DNA of 27,890 nt from Spirogloea muscicola (taxonomy: Eukaryota > Streptophyta > Zygnematophyceae > Spirogloeales > Spirogloeaceae): positions 1-27,890 of the forward strand of contig WELB01000442.1 of assembly GCA_009602725.1 (NCBI GenBank). The letters run 5' to 3'. The notes beneath the pieces were generated by a model, which was not told where the DNA came from, did no database searches, and worked only from the letters and a program-made list of their open reading frames with translations. The translations under genes and the position numbers were made by a program. Position 1 is the first letter of the stretch. Each line of letters opens with the position of its first letter. Shown in pieces: positions 20,742-27,890 of this stretch.

Positions 20742-22536
20742 CTGTCGTGAGCAGATGCAACCATCGCCTGGCGGGCCTCCCCTCGAAGCGTGCCATGCAA
20801 TCGGCGGAGCCACGAGGAAAGCCCTGACAGTAGTCATGAATCCCCTAGACCAAAGCGGTTCGAGGCCCTGATCCAGCGGGTGGCGGCAGCAGCTGATTTC
20901 CGCAGCATATGTATCACAATTTCAAGGCCGACAGCAAGCTTCATGCCGAGCTCTACAGAATTCTACTCAACCATACTCTCACGTGGCGGCATTGGGTAGT
21001 GCCGCGGAGCCTGCGCAGCAGCGGCAGCACTGGCGGTCATGGCCGTGGCCATGGCCGTGGCCACGGTGATGGCAGCGGCAGCAGCGGCAGCAGCGGCGGC
21101 AGACCTGGAAGACCTGTTGGCGGAGCTGAGCGTACATGGCGCGATTCAAGTCAACTATCATGAAGACCATTGGCGGGCCGTCAGTGGCGGTCTCGTTTGG
21201 GGAGAGGGCGTCCATGCGTGCCGCGACGGCCATGCCATCGGCATCGCAGCCGTGAAGAGCCTCCACGGCGGCGCCAATCAATGACGAATCCACAGCATCC
21301 AGTACCCGCGCCGCAGCCGCTGGGAGCAGGCAGGGCGCCATGTAGTCGCTGGCCAGCGCACGCTGCGGGTGACCCCGAATGTGCTGCTCGATTGCTGCCT
21401 GAATGGAGGCAAGCCCAAGGGAAGAGGGGAAGGTGGACATTCAGGTAGGATGAGAGAATGCACTGCTGATATTAATAGAGCGACTGTGAACGTCAGCCAG
21501 GTGCAATAGGAGGAAGGAAGGAGACAGGGGGGGAGCAAGGGGGAGGGAGAAATATAAGCCGGCAGGAGGAGGGAGGGAGAGAAGAGGAAAGAGGGTGGAG
21601 ATATCAGCGGCGAGCGACAAGAGGATGGCTTCCAGCCATGGAGCTGCCAAGGCGGCCTCCGAGGGAGCACACACCTGCACGGCTGGGGAGGCTTCGGTGG
21701 ACACCGCGGGGTCGCGCACTGCCGCAAGCGCCGCCACAAGCGTCGGCGTCTTGGGCGCAACGGACTTTGGAACAATGTGCACAGCGCCACCACGCAGGAA
21801 CGCACTGCAAGGCCCTCACAGACAGCAGGCAATCGAAGCCATGAGATATACGTATCAAGCTGTGACTTAAAAGTGCCCCCGACTTGAAAGACCTTCTTCA
21901 TGAAGCCCCGGGCAGATAACGGCAGTAGTCTATCACAGCCAGAGAGATGGTTGCCACTGAGCCACCCTTGGTGCAGTCCACAATACGCGATTGCAGGCGG
22001 GGCCGACCGGTGGGTGCTGGTGTGGGGCTCAATCCACTTGGGCAGCGCGTCCGCAGCCTCGATGAGCAGAACCTTGCCGTCGAAGTCACTCACCGCCGTC
22101 GTGATGTTGCGCAGCTTCGCGGTCGCCAGGCGGAGCAGCCACACGACCAGCCACGTCCTCTGCGCCCGCCCCTTCACCACGTTGGGGTGAGCACCGCCAG
22201 GTGGAATGGGAAATGGAGAGTCTGGCATGGGAAGGAAGGAGGACGACGAGGGAGAAGGGCAAAGATGGGGCCACACTGATGTTGCCGCCGAAGCGCGTGC
22301 ATCCGAAAAGGTGCGGCGGCGCTGCCGCCGGCGCAGCTGGCGCGGCGGCGCTGGCGTCGTCGTCCCACCGCCGCGGGCGCCAGTAGCAGCGCGTTCAGCT
22401 CCGCGGCCAGCGCGGCAAGGCGGCCGCCGCCAGCCGGCTCGTCCGGGAAGAGCGCGTACTCCAAGCGGCACTTGAAGTGGCCGCTGCCGCCGCCGCCGCC
22501 GCCGCCGCGGCCCGCGGCGCTGGGAGGCGCGGCCAT
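20742..22536 (-). pseudogene. ECD-family gene copy 3, diverged, possibly disabled
   Basis: Exons (complement): about 22275-22536 (start ATG at 22536, MAAPPSAAG), 22008-22159, 21675-21804, 21105-21398, 20742-20962. Landmarks: FKCRLEYALFPDEP, TWLVVWLLRL, LLIEAADALPKWIEP, GGAVHIVPKSVAPKTPTLVA, NRAMYAQLRQQVFQ, VELGMKLAVGLEI, QGFPRGSAD. Unlike copy 1 the 294-nt exon has no stop. Three anomalies: in the first exon the N-terminal motifs and the PHLFGCTRFGGN motif are in different frames; the next exon lacks 2 nt relative to copy 1 at its start; and in the last exon LGMKLAVGLEI and QGFPRGSAD are in different frames. No C-terminal half was found. Base errors or unusual splicing could rescue some of this, so it may be a functional gene with sequence errors. 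Confidence 0.6.
22486..22509. repeat. CCG trinucleotide run in ECD copy 3 exon 1
   Basis: A run of CCG/GCC units gives a poly-Gly stretch near residue 12 of the predicted ECD N terminus. It is prone to length variation and to sequencing error, which matters for the frame problem in this exon. Confidence 0.75.
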
Positions 22537-22639
22537 GGCAGCGGAAGGAGGGAGGGGCTCGACTCCTGTCAGTATGCCGAAAGGCAGTGGGCGCACGGGC
22601 TCCCACAACCTCGGACGTGGCGCGATGTTCGCAAATCCA

Positions 22640-22849
22640 ACAGCTCTATCGGTGTGAGGCAGGGGCTGTAAAAAGCCCGCCCAAAAGAACGTCTGGAGAC
22701 GCTCCGGGGGTGATGCCCGTCCAACTTCGCAGCCAAGTCCCCCGAACGTGTCGATCTGGTGGGCATCCCCCCCCGGGGATGTGGCATGCGGCTCCTCGTC
22801 TTCTTCTTCTTTTCACCTGGGGTGCTGGGCCAAAGTGGGCCTCCACCAT
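22640..22849 (+). other. Spacer upstream of ECD copy 3, repeat-like
   Basis: It contains ggggctgtaaaaagcccgcc, one of the short hairpin-like motifs seen elsewhere. Further on, cacctggggtgctgggccaa followed by gcctccaccatc resembles 17411-17445, marking the start of the second retroelement-type block. No gene recognised. Confidence 0.45.
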
Positions 22850-24630
22850 CCCCAGTCGCTTCACCCTGAGTGGTCAGGCTGTTTTAGCACCCACCATAGC
22901 GGGAGTTGCGACGGAGACCTGCCCTTCCAGCTTTCTCTGACCGCCACACTCCGTGACCTCTCGCGCTCCTGATCTTCACTTGCAGAGAGAGAAGGCGCGC
23001 GGTGCGCATGAGATTGAAAGTGAGGCCAACTCTAGCCTTACAAATGTCCTGGTAACAGGGTAATGAGTTGGCGAAGGGGAGTTGCAGAGGGTCATGCTTG
23101 AGATTGTGGCATGCGCACGCTGTTCCGACGGGAAATGCACAGCCCCACTATACACACGAGGCGGACGAGCAGGACGTGGACTCACCCGGTTCTTCCAGCC
23201 GCTCCCGGGGCGCGTCAAAGTGGTCGAACGCTCTGCCAATATAGGAGTACCTTCTGCTCTCAGACAACCTGTTTCGTCCAGCACTGCATCTTCACCTCGG
23301 CCCCCCCCCCTTTGCTTGGCTGAAAGCCGCCAGTGCGAGTAGTGATAATGCTGATCATAAGCTTGCTCTAGCTGCGCACATGCTGAGGTTTATTGATGGG
23401 GGATGAGCGCATGGCCTCCCACGACCTATCCAGAGATACTCAATTTGATATGTTGCGCGAGGCGGTATTATCCGGTAATGAAGGTGTCCGGCATCATGCC
23501 AATCTCCACAAGGCGTGGCAAGCCATACGTGCCAAGTCTGGACGAGGTCGCCACCCCCCGGAGCGGTGGGCCTTGCCTGCTCCTGGACGTCATACTCATT
23601 GATGCATACATAGCTGGAACACCCACGTCAACCGTGCCTGGCTGAGCAACGTCCAGCGAAGAGCGCAAGAAGGAGAGGCATTACCAGGACTACTCCCCAG
23701 GAGACCACTTCTATCCTTGTGCTATAATGGTAACGGTGGCTATGGCATGCAATGGTCCTCCCTCATCCAGCATCTGGCCCGAATGGTAGACGCCGTCGTC
23801 GAAGTCGGGGGGGCAGCTTGGGCCACGCTAGCATTCTGTAGGCATTAGTTGCATATAACAGAATGTGCGGCTTGCGATGATTTTGCAGCGCTCGCAATCT
23901 CTGGCATTCATCAGCGTGCTGGGCGATTGTGCGCGAGGCGGGATATCATCCGGCGATGGAGGTGTCCAGCATCATGCCGATCGCCACTAGGCGTGGCAAG
24001 CCACACGTGCGGCATCTGGACGTGGTCGCCAACCCCCCGGTGCGGTGGGCCTCGCCTGCTCCTGGACGTGGTACTCATTGACGCATACAAGGCTGGAGCA
24101 CCCACGGCAACTGTGCCTGGCTGGGCAACGTCCAGCGAGCAGCGCAAGAAGGAGAGGCATTACAAGGACTAACCCCCCAGGAGACCACTTCTACCCGTGT
24201 GCTATGGATATCAACGGTGGCTATGGCATGAAATGGTCCTCCCTCATCCAGCATCTGGCCCGACTGGTAGACGCGCTTTGTCGAAGTCGGGGGGGCAGCT
24301 TGGGCCACGCTAGCATTCCGCAGGCATTAGTTGCATATAACAGAATGCGGCTTTCGCTTACTTTGCAGCGGTCGCAAGCCCTGGCTATTCATCAGCGTGC
24401 TGGGCGCGCTCTAAGTGAGGCCACCGACTTCCGTGGCGGCGCTCCGGCTCCCCAACTTAGTTTGTCGGATTTGCATGTGCTCACCCGTGGGTGCTAATGT
24501 CACCCTGTTATCTTCAACACCTTAGCATAGGTCTCCAAGTATGTAGCCTTTATATACATTGCACTAGGTTCTGCCTGAACAATGTATTGGCTAGAGTTGG
24601 CCTCCTTCTCCTTACGCGCGCCTTCTTTTT
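22850..24630 (+). mobile_element. Retroelement block paralogous to 17.4-18.7 kb, with an internal tandem copy
   Basis: Colinear with 17440-18682 but with two additions: a 94-bp insertion at 22988-23081, and a tandem duplication of about 476 bp in the C-terminal domain (copy A from 23455, copy B from 23931). Copy A encodes RRGKPYVPSLDEVATPRSGG and LLLDVILIDAYIAG. Copy B encodes LDVVLIDAYKAGAPT in one frame and GDHFYPCAMDINGGYGMKWS in another. Frames are broken and no catalytic reverse transcriptase motif is seen. The tail (24577-24630) ends acgcgcgccttctttt. Copy A stops at gtgctgggcg where copy B starts. Confidence 0.55.
22980..23089 (-). mobile_element. 94-bp short element insertion with 8-bp target-site duplication
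   Basis: The octamer ttgcagag flanks the insert at 22980-22987 and 23082-23089; the insert is 22988-23081. The paralogous site at about 17565-17580 reads from cactcgcagag straight into ggtcatgc, an empty site with one change in the octamer. The insert resembles 7543-7637 and 7775-7860 and, read on minus, the 3' tails of the retroelement. It has no terminal inverted repeats and no reading frame of note. Confidence 0.7.
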
Positions 24631-24789
24631 ATTTCTGGTCACTGTTGCATCCAGCCTCTTTGCTTGCTTCAGTTGTCTGCATAAGATCTACCTGCAGATG
24701 ACTGTCTGTCCGCTCAAAGATTTAAGTGTGGACCTTGGAGTGCTCTTCAAGGTTCGCAGCTACAGGCCCCATTGTCAACAATCGATCTC

Positions 24790-25250
24790 ATTGAATGTGA
24801 GCTGCCGGAAGTGCTTCATGGCTTCGTATGGCAGTTATCATCGGGAGTGGTTGATAGGCCTTCAGTTGTGACGTAATTGCGGGCCTGCAATAGACGCACA
24901 TAGTTGGTGCTGGAACGAGATTGTTGAGGTAACAGTAAGGTGGCCCCCACCCTCCTGCCCCTCCAATGTAACCCCCTCAGACCCAGATCCGTTACTCACA
25001 TCGTTGAAGTTTGACCCAACGAAAAACGCTCCCCAGCTTCTATGAGATGCTAAAAGCACAGCCGCCTGCACCAACACCTCAACCTGCTACTCAGACTTGC
25101 ATCTCCTGACTAGAGGTTACTGAGCGTTTCCTGGCTGATGTCTTAGTCCTAGTCGTTCGCACTCCGGCTCCTTCAGACCTTGTCCATACCTTTGGGCTAG
25201 CCTTTCCCAGCCACCAGTCAATCTGGCCGCGCTTCTCTCTAATCTGCACC
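24790..25250 (+). repeat. Repeats shared with 17.1 and 19.4 kb, no gene
   Basis: 24790-24945 matches 19430-19640, and 25085-25245 matches 17120-17275, in the opposite relative order. The GGGCTAG...CCAGCC hairpin-like motif lies at 25194-25212. No coding sequence is recognised between here and the VPS26 stop at 25410. Confidence 0.65.
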
Positions 25251-25409
25251 CACTGCCTGATCAATGATAATCTCCAGCAACAACCCAAATACCCACTGCT
25301 TTATACCAGGGCAAGCACAGTGCAACAGTGACCAGTCTCATGGAGCACCAGGGGCCTCACGAGAACACTCTCTGCCTCGACTCTGGGCGGGAATCGCGCC
25401 CCAATCCAG

Positions 25410-27861
25410 CTACTCCTGTCTGTACATGGTAATCTCCTGTTGCTTAAAGTACCGCCGATCCTCCTCATCCACCAGTACTAGGTTGAGGTAGTACTTGACG
25501 CTGAATTTGTTGTTGATGTTGCGATAAGTAGGTGTCAGGTCATACGGGCTAAGGAACAGGCGTATTGGTATCGACTCCCCTGAAGACAGCATAGCAGCAC
25601 CTCAGCACAGCTGCAACGTCTGTGATCTTTCTGATGGAGCCTTGCCACATGCATGGCTGCCTCTAGAGCACCTATTACATGCTCTGCGCGTTAGCGTGAC
25701 TTACCTCGGACAGGCGCTCCATCCATGATCTCGTACTTAGCAAGCGTCTCGCTCTCATTGTACTGGTTAGGACCTGATCCAGTTGATTCCCGCCTCCTAA
25801 TCTCCAACTCAGCATGCTTGATCTTTATTCGAACAAGCAGAAAGTAGATCTTGCCCACAATGACATCCTTCAAGTGATACCTGCGTCAGATAGCTGACAA
25901 ACAACTTAACTATCTGTGAAGACGAGAACAACTGCAGGCCCTCGAGCAGCTGCAATGTCTACCTGCTACCAAGCTCTTGTACATGTCCTTGCGAAGCAGC
26001 TATCTGTTATCTGGATAGAGCGCTGCCAGTGCAAGTACATGCTAGAGAGGCACTAAGATTAGGACGCCTGCACAACAAACCGTCATGTGATGAGTGCTCG
26101 TGGCAGCTTACTTGGACCTACTGTATTCAAATTCAATGTGCAGGCAGTCCTCAATCCCCACCTCCATCTGAACCACATGCCAGGTGCATGTGAGATGCAC
26201 GAACACACTCTGCTGTGTTGCAAGGAAGGCTCTGCATTTTATGTGCACCCGAGCCTCTGTGCAAAAGCCTGACCAGGACCAAAGAAGGGCACAAGCCCCA
26301 GCTACAGGTCTGAAAGCCTGAAGTCGTGCAGACGTCAGGAACCTTGATGCTGTTGTTGATTTCTGGCAGTGGCGTGACATTACGAACCTGCACAAGACAC
26401 GAATTGAAATGGTCATGGTCGACAAGAAGCAGCACATGCCCTGGTCAACTGTTGAATCCTTAGGCACCTCCAGTGGCCTCATTATGTCTGTGCAACTACC
26501 AACAAAAGATGGAGCCAGACCAAGGAGGCAGCCACCTACAAGGTCCGCACTTTATCCACGTACCCAGAAATCCTTCTCCTTCACAACGTTGGCTGAATAA
26601 ATTCGACTTATTGTCACACGTAGAATGTACCTGGAAAAGAGAGACCAGGAGGTAGGTGAAGTGGAGGGCAAGGGCAATGCTTGGTAGCGTCAATGCACAT
26701 TGCTTCACCTCAGCCATTCGCCTGTACCTGAGTCGTACATTCACTCCATTGTAAGACTCGTATTGCATCTCCACTGTGGAGAAATTGAATTGGTAGATTT
26801 TGCGATTGGTCATCTCTCCAGGTGCATCAAGCTCCCTCGCTGCGCAAGTGAATCAGTGCCCCAGAAACCTGAGCTTCATTCTGCAGAGGCTGTGCAGCAA
26901 ATGCGTCCGTGGTGGTTGCAACACTCTGCTGTTATTAGTTCCTCAGGAAGCTCCCGCAGCTTGCCAGATCCTTGCTGCCAGCTTGTGCTAGCAGAGTAAG
27001 GTCGTGGTGTCCTGACAAAGTAGGCAGCACGGTCAGAGTACATACCTAGTGATGTGAAATCGTAGAAGTTGCCACGATCGAAGTAAAGCTCTGCTTGGGC
27101 AGCTCAATAGTTCATCAGTAGGCAGCCTCCAGCACATCAGGAGAGGCTTGTGCGTCTCCGCAGATGCAAGCTCCGCAGTGCCGTTGACCGTAAGGTAGAG
27201 CGACTCGGACGTGCATGAGCATTGTCGAATGCCCACCAATCTGGCCAAGAAGCTCAATCTTCACACCCAGGTGCTCCACCTTCTTCCCGGGCAGGGGCTC
27301 AATTCGGACCTGCCAAGCCCAGGAACCGTATCCACGCGTTCTCCCAGCCTTCAGCAAATGTGTGCTGACCCACCAGATTCAAACCGGCTCTTTCCGAGAC
27401 AGGGCGTTCAAATGCTGACATGTGAACCTGACCTCCGTAGTCCTGGCCGACATGGGCAGTGAGCTGACCTCTCCGGCCACGCTGTCCTGGCCGTGGAACA
27501 GCGGCACAAGCTCCGACTGCCCATGGTCCTTCTTCACGGAAGCCTGTCGGCAAGTTGAAGAGTGAAGAGGGCGGCATAGGGGCGGAAGGGTGTGGGAGAG
27601 GGGAGATGTCAGAAGCATGTTCACCAGGAGCGCGTCCGCAGGTGACTTGGGGGCTGTTGTTGGGTGGCGGCGTGCATGGGGAGATACTTGCTGCGAGGGC
27701 GGGTGAAGAGGAAGAGGGAGCCTGGAGGTGCGGGGGCTGGAGAGCGAGCAGTCTGGGTGTTGGAGGCGGGCAGGTGGTGGAAGGCTCGCCTGCTTCCGAG
27801 TCTCGGCGTCGGCAAAGTCGATGGAGACGGTGCAGGGAGGGCCGAAGGCCGACAGGAGGTT
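25410..27861 (-). CDS. VPS26: VPS26 homolog, retromer subunit, first codons outside the window
   Basis: VPS26 is the arrestin-fold subunit of retromer, which recycles cargo from endosomes. Exons (complement): 27790-27861, 27469-27543, 27237-27309, 27046-27090, 26728-26839, 26564-26630, 26343-26387, 26112-26167, 25705-25880, 25410-25579. They join to 891 nt (296 aa plus TAG), against a usual 300 or so. Landmarks in order: LLSAFGPPCTVSIDFADAET, GQSELVPLFHGQDSVAGE, GKKVEHLGVKIELLGQI, LYFDRGNFYDFTSL, STVEMQYESYNGVNVRLR, RNVTPLPEINNSIKMEVGIE, IVGKIYFLLVRIK, ELEIRRRESTGSGPN, ETLAKYEIMDGAPVRGESIP, LTPTYRNINNKFSVKYYLNL, VDEEDRRYFKQQEITMY. All introns are GT-AG except the first in the window, which has a GC donor (GCGAGC). 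The first exon opens after a cag acceptor, so the start codon lies in an exon beyond 27890. Family assignment is very secure. Confidence 0.95.
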
Positions 27862-27890
27862 CTGCGCAGAGCAGCTCGGGCGGGGGCGGG

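Noticed and set aside
21278-22606. 442-codon open frame on the minus strand
   Set aside because: It runs through exons and introns of ECD copy 3 in one frame. Conserved ECD motifs occur in it only within exon boundaries, and the rest is low-complexity translation of GC-rich intron and repeats.
22988-23081. The 94-bp insertion as an introner-type element
   Set aside because: No GT donor lies at the expected end on either strand, and the host sequence is a decayed retroelement rather than an exon.
1-27890. CRISPR array, tRNA or rRNA genes, bacterial-type systems
   Set aside because: No evenly spaced short repeats, no cloverleaf or rRNA core sequence, and no uninterrupted prokaryote-type coding run were seen.

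Overview
This window is nuclear DNA from a eukaryote rich in spliceosomal introns, most likely a green alga or a close relative. The evidence is dense short GT-AG introns, frequent ctgcag acceptors, plant-like vacuolar-sorting proteins, GC-rich 5' exons and scattered retroelement remnants. There is no bacterial operon structure. The lineage call is an inference; the genes are read directly from splice-joined translations. All recognisable cellular genes lie on the minus strand.

Layout from low to high coordinates. (1) 1-1918 is repeat-rich flank with no recognised gene. (2) 1919-7437 is a complete 22-exon VPS33 gene, the SM-family subunit of HOPS/CORVET, 602 codons plus stop. (3) 7438-8585 holds VPS33 5' flank and pieces of a non-LTR-like retroelement on the minus strand. 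(4) 8586-10223 is the 5' half of an ecdysoneless (ECD/SGT1-family) gene carrying an in-frame stop and a frameshift. (5) A single N at 10224 begins a second copy (10225-17064) of positions 2914-9753. It is 6,840 bp long, shows no difference I could find, and ends at a second single N (17065). It repeats most of VPS33 and part of the ECD pseudogene, and both ends cut genes inside introns. (6) 17066-20100 holds retroelement fragments and repeats. (7) 20190-20515 is a two-unit tandem repeat. (8) 20742-22536 is a third, diverged ECD copy. (9) 22640-25250 is a second retroelement block paralogous to 17.1-19.6 kb. (10) 25410-27861 is a nearly complete 10-exon VPS26 gene (retromer subunit), lacking only its first few codons beyond the window edge.

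Functionally, VPS33 (tethering and SNARE assembly at late endosome/vacuole) and VPS26 (retromer cargo recycling) both belong to endolysosomal traffic; ECD family proteins act in transcription and splicing. I see no sign that the proximity is an operon. The points most worth a second look are the N-bounded duplication, which may be an assembly artefact; the three decaying ECD copies; and a small dispersed element that matches the 3' tail of the local retroelement, one copy of which has an 8-bp target-site duplication and an empty paralogous site in this same window.
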